A stretch of DNA of 21,751 nt from Deltaproteobacteria bacterium (GTDB taxonomy: Bacteria > Desulfobacterota > Binatia > DP-6): the NCBI GenBank assembly GCA_005879205.1, contig VBLD01000076.1:1-21751 (forward strand), written 5' to 3'. The first letter of the stretch is position 1; the number at the start of each line of letters is the position of its first letter. Below, in pieces: positions 15,161-21,687 of this stretch. The notes under the pieces were generated by a model that ran no database searches, was not told where the DNA came from, and saw only the letters and a list, made by a program, of their open reading frames with translations. Both the position numbers and the translations under genes were made by a program.

Positions 15161-15652
15161 ATGCGAATGATGCTTCCGGCCTGTCGCGACCGGCGTTCGG
15201 TCGACCACTTCCTCACCCGCTTCTTCCGGGAGTACCGGCTCGGGGATTTCCGTCGGGCCATCGGTAGGGTCTCCCGCTTCTACGGGCTGCGGCCGCCCCG
15301 GGTCGCCTGGTTCGAGTACCTCGACTGGGGCCGGACGGCCGGGAGAACCTACGAAAACGGGGCCGTCCACCTCGTCCATCCCGAGAACTGGAAGAACGGC
15401 CGCAAGTACAACTCGGAGCGGCAGTGGATCCACACCGTGTACCATGAGATGGGCCACTACGTGCTCTGGGCCGACGCAGAGCGTAAGGCGGACAACTTCG
15501 CCTATCGCTTCGTGCGCGGGGTCTCCGCCAACGGGCGCGACGCCGACGGTACGGCGCATGCCCCCGTGGCGGCGAGCCGGGCCCGTCGCAAGCGCCCGGG
15601 GCTCACCCGGCGACGTCTTCGCCGCCGTCCGCGCCGATCACGTTCCCGCTGA
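15161..15652 (+). CDS. HEXXH zinc-metalloprotease-like protein (gluzincin type)
   Basis: From the ATG at 15161 the protein has 163 residues. The core is a minimal gluzincin: helices RSVDHFLTRFFREY, a strand segment (RPPRVAWFEYLDWG), a strand NGAVHLVHPENW, then the zinc site HEMGH (His95, Glu96, His99) with Glu107 and Asp111 in AERKADNFA, matching the ExxAD pattern that provides the third ligand. Size and order resemble short ImmA/IrrE or SprT-like peptidases, but no DNA-binding part is present. A sigma70-like promoter lies 58 bases upstream. In-frame translation from the TTG at 15074 would use promoter DNA and is not preferred. The last 45 residues are Arg/Ala-rich and overlap the 3' end of the next gene antisense, so the functional protein may effectively end near residue 128. 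The substrate is unknown. Confidence 0.7.
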   Translation: MRMMLPACRDRRSVDHFLTRFFREYRLGDFRRAIGRVSRFYGLRPPRVAWFEYLDWGRTAGRTYENGAVHLVHPENWKNGRKYNSERQWIHTVYHEMGHYVLWADAERKADNFAYRFVRGVSANGRDADGTAHAPVAASRARRKRPGLTRRRLRRRPRRSRSR

Positions 15653-16403
15653 TCCAGCGGGCTCCGGGCAACGACAGGACGGCGATCGCGCCGGCTACGT
15701 CGTCCGGGACGGTCAGGCGCCCACCGGGGTTCCGCCGGAGCGCCTCCTGGAACATGAACTCCGCGGCGGGGATCTTCCGGGCGGCCGGGGTATCCGTGAC
15801 CCCCGCCCGGACGGCGTTGACCGAGATCCCGGCGCGCCCGAGCTCGAGGGCGAGCTGGCGCACATGCGACTCCAGGGCCGCCTTGGCGGCCGATACCGCC
15901 CCGTAAAACGGCATCACCCGGGTGCCGCCCGCGCTCGTCATCGCGAAGATGCGGCTTCCCTCCCCGAGCAGGCCCCGCGAGTAGAGCTCCTGTACCCAGT
16001 ACACCAGGCTGTGCGCCATGACGTCGAGCGTCATCTCGAGCTGCGGCTTGGTCGTCTGCTGGCCCGGCGCGTCGGAGACGAGCGGCTTGAGGGTACCGAA
16101 GGCGAGCGAGTGCATGACGACGCGCAGCGGCCTGCCGGCGGCCAGCTCGCGGGCGCGATCGCAGACGTGCACCCGCTTCTCGTCGTCGGCGGCGTTGACG
16201 TTGAAGAAGTGGGCGGGTGAGCCGGCGGCACGGATGTCGGTCGCGACGGCGTCGGCGAGCGGGAGCGTTGCCTTGCGGTCGAGGTGGACGCCCAGGATGC
16301 CCATGCCGAGCCGGCCGAGCTCGCGCGCCGTCGCCGCACCGAAGCCGCTGGAGGCGCCGAGGATGAGGCCCCAGTCGCCGTCGAACGGCCGCCACGTACT
16401 CAT
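15603..16403 (-). CDS. FabI-like short-chain dehydrogenase (enoyl-ACP-reductase-type SDR)
   Basis: The 266-residue protein has a Rossmann fold with GASSGFG at 16-22 and the enoyl-reductase-type active site FYGAVSAAKAALE, in which Tyr167 and Lys174 are six residues apart (Y-x6-K) rather than the three of ordinary SDRs. The following RQLALELGRAGISVNAVRAG and the WISGNVIGADGG ending also fit FabI-type enzymes. Those reduce the trans-2-enoyl-thioester double bond in fatty acid synthesis with NAD(P)H; substrate use here is unproven and a different 2-enoyl substrate is possible, since the N-terminus (WRPFDGDWGLILG) differs from standard FabI. There is no strong ribosome-binding site before the ATG. 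It is a single gene on the minus strand, with its 3' end overlapping the convergent metalloprotease-like gene by 50 bases. Confidence 0.8.
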   Translation of the reverse strand: MSTWRPFDGDWGLILGASSGFGAATARELGRLGMGILGVHLDRKATLPLADAVATDIRAAGSPAHFFNVNAADDEKRVHVCDRARELAAGRPLRVVMHSLAFGTLKPLVSDAPGQQTTKPQLEMTLDVMAHSLVYWVQELYSRGLLGEGSRIFAMTSAGGTRVMPFYGAVSAAKAALESHVRQLALELGRAGISVNAVRAGVTDTPAARKIPAAEFMFQEALRRNPGGRLTVPDDVAGAIAVLSLPGARWISGNVIGADGGEDVAG

Positions 16404-16458
16404 GGCGGCCCCATATCGGAAGCTTGTCGGGGCGGCAACGCTCGGCTAGGTTCGGCGC

Positions 16459-16992
16459 ATGGGCGGCAAGGGCGATCGGCCGACGGTCGAGAACCGGTGG
16501 TAGGTCGATCAGGGCAAGGATGCGACGGGCCGACCCCTGGAGCGCCCGCCGGCGCAGTTCGGCGGACGGTTCTTCCGGACCGGCGAAGGCTTCGAGCAGG
16601 AGCGGGCGCAGCGCCGGCTCACCGACTCGAACCTGAAGTGGCTCGAGGAGGCCAACCCGCCTGCCGACGGCTGGGCGGTCGTTCGCACGTTGCCCGGCGA
16701 CCATTTCCCGGCCCCCCGCTTCGAGAAGATCCGGGCGTCGCTCCGGCTCCCGCCGGGCGGCCGCGGCGTCCTCATCGACTCGGGCAGCTCGGTGCGCGCC
16801 ATCATCACCGGCCAGAAAACGGGGGAGCGTCTGGTGGAGGTCCGGCTCGGGGAGGAGTCGTCGTTCGACGCCTGGGTGCGGGGCGAGTGGGTCCGGGAGG
16901 CCCTGTTTCCGAGCTTCGGAGAGGCGCTTCGTCGCATCCCCGCGCTCGTCCGGGAGTACCTCGAGACGGACCGGGGCGCGACCTTCCTCTGA
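16459..16992 (+). pseudogene. Unknown gene interrupted by an in-frame amber codon
   Basis: One reading frame runs from the ATG at 16459 to the stop at 16990, broken only by TAG at 16501-16503 (codon 15). Both sides look coding: before it MGGKGDRPTVENRW; after it VDQGKDATGRPLERPPAQFG, then NLKWLEEANPPADGWAVVRTL and a beta/helix-rich C-terminal half with GRGVLIDSGSSVRAIITG and EALRRIPALVREYLE. No family can be named. The first start after the TAG is a TTG at 16690, which would discard 62 sensible residues. Other genes here end with TAG (678, 8638, 9521, 11859, 13060), so the codon is not generally reassigned. A nonsense mutation or a sequencing error is simplest; programmed readthrough is possible. 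An upstream in-frame TAG at 16447 fixes the left limit. Confidence 0.55.
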
Positions 16993-17029
16993 TCCCACCC
17001 GGTCTTTACGGGGTTGGCGCGGGTAGGCT

Positions 17030-17353
17030 ATGGACCCCGCCATGGCCACCACCGAGGACGAGCTAGCGAAAAAGCAGGTACAGGAAGCAGTCTGGACGTG
17101 GGCCGGCCGCGCCATCGTGGTCGCGGTCGTGTTCGGCTTCGGCTTCTTCGCGGCATGGCTGCTGTGGGGCGTCGGCCAGCGAGGCGCGCCGGCCCTGCGC
17201 GTGGCCAACGAGCAACTCGAGGCCCAGCTCCTCGACTTCAAGAACCGGCGGGTCGACGTCGAGGGGAAGCTGGTCGTGATCCAGGGTCGGCTCGACGAGT
17301 GCAACCGGTCGCTGGCCGCGAAGTCGGCGGCGCAGCCGCCGGCGGGACAGTAG
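17030..17353 (+). CDS. Membrane-anchored coiled-coil protein, unknown function
   Basis: The 107-residue protein has a cytoplasmic N-terminus (ATTEDELAKKQVQEAVW), one membrane segment (AIVVAVVFGFGFFAAWLLWG, about residues 28-48) and a C-terminal coiled coil (LRVANEQLEAQLLDFKNRRV, then KLVVIQGRLDECNRSL). The layout resembles short division or envelope proteins of the FtsL/FtsB shape, but there is no family match and no division gene nearby. The ATG at 17042 (MATTEDE) is an equally good start, without a strong ribosome-binding site for either. The gene stands alone: 37 bases after the amber-interrupted gene and just before the large inverted repeat. Confidence 0.65.
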   Translation: MDPAMATTEDELAKKQVQEAVWTWAGRAIVVAVVFGFGFFAAWLLWGVGQRGAPALRVANEQLEAQLLDFKNRRVDVEGKLVVIQGRLDECNRSLAAKSAAQPPAGQ

Positions 17354-17361
17354 TAGAGTCG

Positions 17362-17497
17362 CGGGGCGGGGAGGGAGCGCCGCTTCGGCTCCCGGTCCTC
17401 GGTCCACGCACGCCTCGGACGTGAGGCGTCCCCCCGAAGATGCAGGCGCGTGCGGGACCTGCGGAGGTCGCCGCAGCGGCGCTCCCTCCCCGCCCCG
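17362..17497. repeat. Large imperfect inverted repeat (136 nt) filling a convergent intergenic gap
   Basis: Positions 17362-17384 are the exact reverse complement of 17475-17497 (23 bp; the left arm contains GGGGCGGGGAGGGAGCGCC). After one mismatch the stem continues with CGGC (17386-17389 with 17470-17473). After an 11/9-base internal loop come GGTCC/GGACC (17401-17405 with 17455-17459) and, past one bulged A, CGCACGC/GCGTGCG (17407-17413 with 17448-17454), about 39 pairs in total. A second hairpin, ACGCCTC-GGACGT-GAGGCGT (17410-17429), competes with the inner stem. The element takes up nearly all of the 151 bases between two convergent genes. It may be a bidirectional transcription end, a structured RNA, or a small mobile (MITE/BIME-like) repeat. 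Confidence 0.8.
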
Positions 17498-17504
17498 GGC
17501 CGCT

Positions 17505-18695
17505 TCAGATCACGCCGGCGGTGCGGAGGGCGTCGACTTGCGGCCGCTCTAGTCCGAGGAGGCCCTCGTACACCTCGGTGTTGTGCTCGCCTAGATCCGG
17601 GCCGGGGCGGTGGACGGTGCCGGGTGTGCCCGAGAGCTTCGGGACGACGCCGGGGATGAGGAGCTCGCCGAGCTTCGGGTGGGGGAGGCGGACCAGCATG
17701 TCGCGGGCGAGGAGCTGGGGATGAGCGACGAGCTGGTCGACGCCGTAGACCGGCGCGCACGGCACGTGGGCTCCCTCGGGGCCGAGCGCGTCCATCACCT
17801 CGGCGACCGACTGCCCTGCGACCCAATGGCCGACCAGGTCGTTCACCTCGGCGCTGTGCTCGAGGCGGGCGGCGGCGCCGCGGAAGCGCGGGTCTTCGCC
17901 GAGCTCGGGCCGTCCGATGGCGGTTGCCAGGCGGCGGAAGATGCGATTGGTGGCGACCGCGATCACGACCCAGCCGTCGCGCGCACGGTAGGCGTCGTAC
18001 GGGGCAGTGGCGAGATGGCGGTTCCCGACGCGGCCGGGACGGCGTCCCGTCGCGGCGTGGATGGTCGGCCAGTTGTCGAGCAGCGAGAACATCGCGTCCT
18101 GGCTCGAGACGTCGACCGCCTGCCCCGTCCCCGTGCGGCTGCGGGCCGCGAGCGCCGCGAGGATGCCGATGGCGCCGTAGAGGCCGGCGACGAAGTCGCC
18201 GAGCGAGCCGCCGCCGCGCGTCGGCGGGGTGTCCGGAAAGCCGGTGATCGACATGAAGCCGCCCGCCGCCTGCGCCACGATGTCGTAGGAGGGCCTGGAG
18301 GACCACGGCCCCGTTTGCCCGAAGCCGGAGAGGCTCGCCACGATCAGCCGGGGATGCTCGCGGCAGAGGTCGTCCGGCGCGAGCCCCCAGGATGCGAGCG
18401 TCCCACCGGCGAAGTTCTCGGCCAGCACGTCGACGTGCGCGAGCAGGCGGCGCAGGAGCTGCCGCCCCTCGTCGTGGCGGACGTCGAGCGTGATGCCTTT
18501 CTTGTTGCGGTTGAGCGCGAGGAAGGCCACCGGCACGCCGTCGGCCGACGGATAGCCGTAGCGTCCTTCGTCGCCGCCCCGCGGCGCTTCCACCTTGATC
18601 ACCTCGGCGCCGAGATCGGCGAGGATCGCGGTGCAGAAGGGCCCCGCGAGAAAGCGGGTCAGGTCGAGGACCCGGACGCCGGCGAGCGCGGTCAC
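17505..18695 (-). CDS. Family III CoA-transferase (CaiB/BaiF type)
   Basis: The 396-residue protein has the whole CaiB/BaiF architecture: VRVLDLTRFLAGPFCTAILADLGAEVIKVE at the N-terminus, NRNKKGITLDVR, ENFAGGTLASWGL, SLSGFGQTGPW and the catalytic aspartate, Asp167 in GGGSLGDFVAGLYG, equivalent to Asp169 of formyl-CoA transferase. The C-terminal linker and ELLIPGVVPKLSGTPG follow. These enzymes move CoA between carboxylic acids through an aspartyl-CoA thioester, in degradation of aromatic, carnitine-like or dicarboxylic substrates; the substrate here is unknown. The GTG start at 18695 overlaps the stop of the small upstream gene as GTGA, so translation is coupled. It is the last gene of a three-gene operon (TPR protein, helical protein, transferase) and its stop is seven bases from the inverted repeat. 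Confidence 0.88.
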   Translation of the reverse strand: MTALAGVRVLDLTRFLAGPFCTAILADLGAEVIKVEAPRGGDEGRYGYPSADGVPVAFLALNRNKKGITLDVRHDEGRQLLRRLLAHVDVLAENFAGGTLASWGLAPDDLCREHPRLIVASLSGFGQTGPWSSRPSYDIVAQAAGGFMSITGFPDTPPTRGGGSLGDFVAGLYGAIGILAALAARSRTGTGQAVDVSSQDAMFSLLDNWPTIHAATGRRPGRVGNRHLATAPYDAYRARDGWVVIAVATNRIFRRLATAIGRPELGEDPRFRGAAARLEHSAEVNDLVGHWVAGQSVAEVMDALGPEGAHVPCAPVYGVDQLVAHPQLLARDMLVRLPHPKLGELLIPGVVPKLSGTPGTVHRPGPDLGEHNTEVYEGLLGLERPQVDALRTAGVI

Positions 18696-18961
18696 AGGTA
18701 GGGGACGAAGTTCTTGAGCGCCGAGAGCAATGCCTCCAGGTCCGCGTACTCCTGGAGGTCGGCGTAGAGCGCGGCCCAGGTCGCCCGGACGCGCGGCGTG
18801 TCCTGCTCGTCGGCCGGAGCGGCGAGTGCCCGCTCGAGCTGCTTCAGGAGCGGCTGGGTCTGGAGCTTCGTCTCGACGGGGATCTCCTCCGAGATCGCGA
18901 TCAACAGGCGGCTCCGTTCGATCAACCGCCCGATGATGTACTCGTCGCTCCGCTCGACCAT
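18692..18961 (-). CDS. Small helical protein, unknown function
   Basis: An 89-residue, almost all-helical protein (DEYIIGRLIERSRLLIAISEE, LQTQPLLKQLERALAA, RATWAALYADLQEYADLEAL) without Cys or enzyme motifs and without signal peptide. The ATG at 18961 is three bases after the stop of the TPR gene and its own stop overlaps the CoA-transferase start, so it is the middle of a tight operon. Its size, helical content and place between a TPR protein and an enzyme suggest a small adaptor or assembly partner, but this is inference. I do not recognise a family. Confidence 0.7.
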   Translation of the reverse strand: MVERSDEYIIGRLIERSRLLIAISEEIPVETKLQTQPLLKQLERALAAPADEQDTPRVRATWAALYADLQEYADLEALLSALKNFVPYL

Positions 18962-18964
18962 GCG

Positions 18965-19309
18965 CTAGCCGGGCTTCTCCTGCTCCTTCAGCTGCCGCTT
19001 CCAGTCGAGCATGCGGGCCTTGGCGCTCTCGGCCTCCGCCTCCGGGATCATGCCTGCCGCCTGGTAGAACCGGGACAGGCTGGTGTGCGCGAGCGTGTCC
19101 TCGGGCACGAGCTCGACCAGGCGCTTGCCCGCTTCGATCGCCTGATCGTGCTGCTTGAGCTCGCTGTAGGCCATGGCGAGCCCGTGCCAGGCGTCGGAGT
19201 AGTTCGGGTCGACGGCGATCGCGGCCCGATAGATGCCGATCGCCTCTTCGAGCTTGCCGTCGGCGAAGAGATCGATCGCACGGTCGTACAGCTCTTCCTT
19301 GCTGGCCAT
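18965..19309 (-). CDS. TPR-repeat protein
   Basis: The 114-residue protein is built of about three tetratricopeptide repeats: residues 3-35 (LYDRAIDLFADGKLEEAIGI), 36-69 (NYSDAWHGLAMAYSELKQHDQAI) and 70-103 (DTLAHTSLSRFYQAAGMIPEAE), with the small-residue and aromatic pattern of TPRs, and a charged C-terminal helix. It lacks a signal peptide, so it is likely a cytoplasmic scaffold for protein contacts. It opens a three-gene minus-strand operon leading to the CoA-transferase. Its start codon is only six bases from the ATG of the divergent LuxE-like gene, so its promoter must lie inside that gene, or the LuxE gene starts later. Confidence 0.8.
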   Translation of the reverse strand: MASKEELYDRAIDLFADGKLEEAIGIYRAAIAVDPNYSDAWHGLAMAYSELKQHDQAIEAGKRLVELVPEDTLAHTSLSRFYQAAGMIPEAEAESAKARMLDWKRQLKEQEKPG

Positions 19310-19315
19310 TCAGCG

Positions 19316-20446
19316 ATGCGTAGCGCATTCTCGCTCCTCGCGGCAAGCGCCGTACCCTCGCCGCGCGTGGGCAGCGCCGTTTCGTTGGCAGCCGAGCTCG
19401 TGGCGGCGATCGCGACCCGAGCGTCGTTCGAGTTCGAGGCGTGGGCGCAGCGTATCTTCCGTCATCAGTTCGAGCGGAACGCGCCATACCGCGCCTTCTG
19501 CGAGCGACGCGGCGTGCGCCCGGAGACCGTCGCGCGCTGGGAGGACGTGCCGCCCGTTCCGGCGGCCGCCTTCCGCCGCGCCGAGCTGGCCTGCGGACCG
19601 CCCGAAGCCATCTTCCTGACCAGCGGCACGACGGATGGGGCGGCACGCGGCCGCCACCTCGTCCCTCATCTCGCCGTCTACCGCGCGAGCGCCCTCGGCG
19701 CGTTCGAGCACTTCATGCTCCCCGACGGCGCGCACCTCACCCACCTGTTCCTCGTCCCGTCGCCGGAGCTCAGGCCGGACTCCTCGCTCGCACGCATGTG
19801 CGCGTGGGTGGGCGAGGCTTTCGGCCGGGACGTCGAGTGGCTCGTCGGCGGCGACGGCCTCGACGTGGAGCGGCTCCTCGCTCGTCTCGCGGACGCCGAG
19901 CGGTGCGGGGATGCGTTGCTCCTCGCCGGCGTGACGTCGGCTTTCGTGCAGCTCTTCGACGTCTGCGCCGCGCGCCGGCTCGCCTTTCGCCTCGGTCCCG
20001 GCAGTCGCGTGATGGACACGGGGGGCACGAAGGGACCCGAGCGCCGGCTCTCGCGGGCGGGCTTCCTGCGCGCCTGCTGGACCGTGCTCGGCGTCGCCGG
20101 CTACTGCTGCGTGAACGAGTACGGCATGACGGAGCTGTGCTCGCAGCGCTACGACAGCGTGCTGCGCGACCGCTTCGACGGTCGCGGGCTCGAGCCGCGG
20201 CGACTCCTCGGGCCGCCGTGGCTCAGGACACGCATCCTCGATCCCGACACGCTGGAACCCGTCCGGCCGGGCGAAATCGGCCTGCTCTGCCACCACGACC
20301 TCGCCAACGTCGGTTCAGTGTCGGTGGTCCTCACCGAGGACCTCGGGCGAGCCGTCGCGCCGGACGGCATCGAGGTCACGGGACGGGCCGCGGGTGCGGC
20401 GCCCCGCGGCTGCGGTCTGCTCCTCGCGGAGCTCGGGCTCTCGTGA
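19316..20446 (+). CDS. LuxE-like acyl-protein synthetase
   Basis: The 376-residue protein matches LuxE, the ATP-dependent enzyme that activates a fatty acid as acyl-AMP and passes the acyl group to a Cys for reduction by LuxC. The N-terminal RIFRHQFERNAPYRAFCERRG is a LuxE signature. The adenylate motif is TSGTTDG (102-108) and the second, NEYGMTEL, spans about 267-274. A Cys at position 366, ten residues before the end, corresponds in place to the acylated Cys364 of the 378-residue Vibrio harveyi LuxE. The ATG at 19316 has no clear ribosome-binding site and leaves six bases to the divergent TPR gene; an internal GTG start near residue 18 is an alternative. The next gene is LuxC-like, with a GTGA overlap, so the two probably work as a pair. 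The acyl substrate is unknown. Confidence 0.82.
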   Translation: MRSAFSLLAASAVPSPRVGSAVSLAAELVAAIATRASFEFEAWAQRIFRHQFERNAPYRAFCERRGVRPETVARWEDVPPVPAAAFRRAELACGPPEAIFLTSGTTDGAARGRHLVPHLAVYRASALGAFEHFMLPDGAHLTHLFLVPSPELRPDSSLARMCAWVGEAFGRDVEWLVGGDGLDVERLLARLADAERCGDALLLAGVTSAFVQLFDVCAARRLAFRLGPGSRVMDTGGTKGPERRLSRAGFLRACWTVLGVAGYCCVNEYGMTELCSQRYDSVLRDRFDGRGLEPRRLLGPPWLRTRILDPDTLEPVRPGEIGLLCHHDLANVGSVSVVLTEDLGRAVAPDGIEVTGRAAGAAPRGCGLLLAELGLS

Positions 20447-21687
20447 GCGGCTGGTGCGAGACGCCGGCCGAGCTCGCCGAGCTCGTCGGTGGCGCGGTCC
20501 GTGCGCGCGACAGGCTCGGCGCCCGAACGCTCGGCGACGCTGCCGAGGCGCTCGGCGCGGCCGCGGTGCGCTGGGGGACGGATGCGCAACTCCTCGCCGA
20601 CCTGCCCGCCGTGGCGCGCCTCTCGCCGCCGCTCGTCGCGGCGGCGGTGCGCATCGCCGCCGCCGCCATCGACACGCGCGCCATGCGCGCGCTCGTCGAG
20701 CACGAGTTCGGCGCGGGCGCTGCCGGCCGCCCCGCGCCCCGGGGGCCTTCTCTGATCGGCCACGTCCTCGCCGGCAACGTCCCGGCGCTCGGGGTCCCGG
20801 CCATCGCGCTCGGCTGCCTGGTGGGCGCGGCAGTCGTCGTCAAGTCGGGGCACGACGATCCGCTCTCGGCACCGGCCTTTCACCGCGCCCTCGAAGCCGT
20901 CGACCCCCTGCTCGCGGCGGCGGTCGTGACGGCCTACTGGCCCGGCGGGGAGCGATCCTGGGAGGAGGCGGCCTTCGCGCGCGCCGACCTCGTGGTGGCG
21001 AGCGGCACGGACGAGACGGTCGCGGCGCTGGCGGGGCGCCTCGGCGCGCGGCTTCTCGCGCACGGCGACCGGGTGAGCGTCGCCGCGGTGAGCCGCGAAG
21101 GGCTCGGACGCGACGAGCCGCTCCTCGAGCGCCTCGCGCTCGACATCGCGCTGCACGACCAGCGCGGCTGTCTCTCGCCACGGGCGGTGTACGTCGAGGC
21201 CGACGGCTCCCCCTCGCCGCAGGCGTTCGCCGAGCGGCTGGCCGCGGCGCTCGACGCCGTGGCGCGCGAGTTGCCCCCGGGGCCTGCGGGCGTCGAGGAG
21301 CGCGCCGCCCTTCGCCTGCTGGCGGACGAAGCGGAGTGGGAGCCCGGCAGCCGGGTGTTGAACGGCGCGGGCGGGCTCGTCGTCTACGACCCGCGTCCGG
21401 CGTTCCGCCCGACGACGGGCCGACGGACGATCCGGGTCCATGCCGTGAACAACCTCGCCGCGCTGCCGCTGATCCTCGCGCCGGGTCGGGTCGAGTGCGT
21501 CGGATTGGCGGCGTCGGGCCCCGAGGTGGCGGCTCTCGTGCCGGCGCTGCGTGCGCTCGGCGTTGCCCGTGTCTGTCCGATCGGCCGCATGCAGCAGCCG
21601 GCGCTCGCATGGCCGCGGGGCCAGCGGCTGCCCCTCGGCTCTCTGCTCGGGCGCCCGGGTCCGGACGTGCTCGAGGTGGAGGGATGA
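20443..21687 (+). CDS. LuxC-like acyl reductase (aldehyde-forming)
   Basis: The 414-residue protein belongs to the LuxC acyl-CoA/acyl-protein reductase family, NADPH enzymes that take the acyl group from LuxE or from CoA and release the aldehyde. GHVLAGNVPALGVPAIALGC and VVKSGHDDPLSAPAFHRALE are the cofactor-binding region, and Cys243 in HDQRGCLSPRAVY is the acylated Cys. Its GTG at 20443 overlaps the LuxE stop (GTGA), so it is translationally coupled to its likely partner. It reads into an ATG of the next gene in the ATGA overlap at 21684. No luxA/luxB luciferase genes are in the window. The product could therefore be an aldehyde for another use, such as amine, wax or lipid formation. Confidence 0.85.
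   Translation: MSGWCETPAELAELVGGAVRARDRLGARTLGDAAEALGAAAVRWGTDAQLLADLPAVARLSPPLVAAAVRIAAAAIDTRAMRALVEHEFGAGAAGRPAPRGPSLIGHVLAGNVPALGVPAIALGCLVGAAVVVKSGHDDPLSAPAFHRALEAVDPLLAAAVVTAYWPGGERSWEEAAFARADLVVASGTDETVAALAGRLGARLLAHGDRVSVAAVSREGLGRDEPLLERLALDIALHDQRGCLSPRAVYVEADGSPSPQAFAERLAAALDAVARELPPGPAGVEERAALRLLADEAEWEPGSRVLNGAGGLVVYDPRPAFRPTTGRRTIRVHAVNNLAALPLILAPGRVECVGLAASGPEVAALVPALRALGVARVCPIGRMQQPALAWPRGQRLPLGSLLGRPGPDVLEVEG

Noticed and set aside
16501..16503. TAG reassigned to an amino acid
   Set aside because: Several recognised genes in the window end properly at TAG.
17344..17380. G-quadruplex in the G-rich left arm of the inverted repeat
   Set aside because: Only three close G-runs are present; the fourth would need a loop of about 18 bases.
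17505..19646. 713-codon minus-strand frame extending the CoA-transferase upstream
   Set aside because: The upstream part is a shadow of the TPR, helical and LuxE-like genes; the GTG at 18695 fits the family N-terminus.
7777..21687. Bioluminescence system (luciferase-like enzymes plus flavin reductase plus LuxE/LuxC)
   Set aside because: The luciferase-like proteins carry the GxGAGW features of F420-type enzymes and are not luxA/luxB pairs; they lie 5-12 kb from luxEC in separate units.
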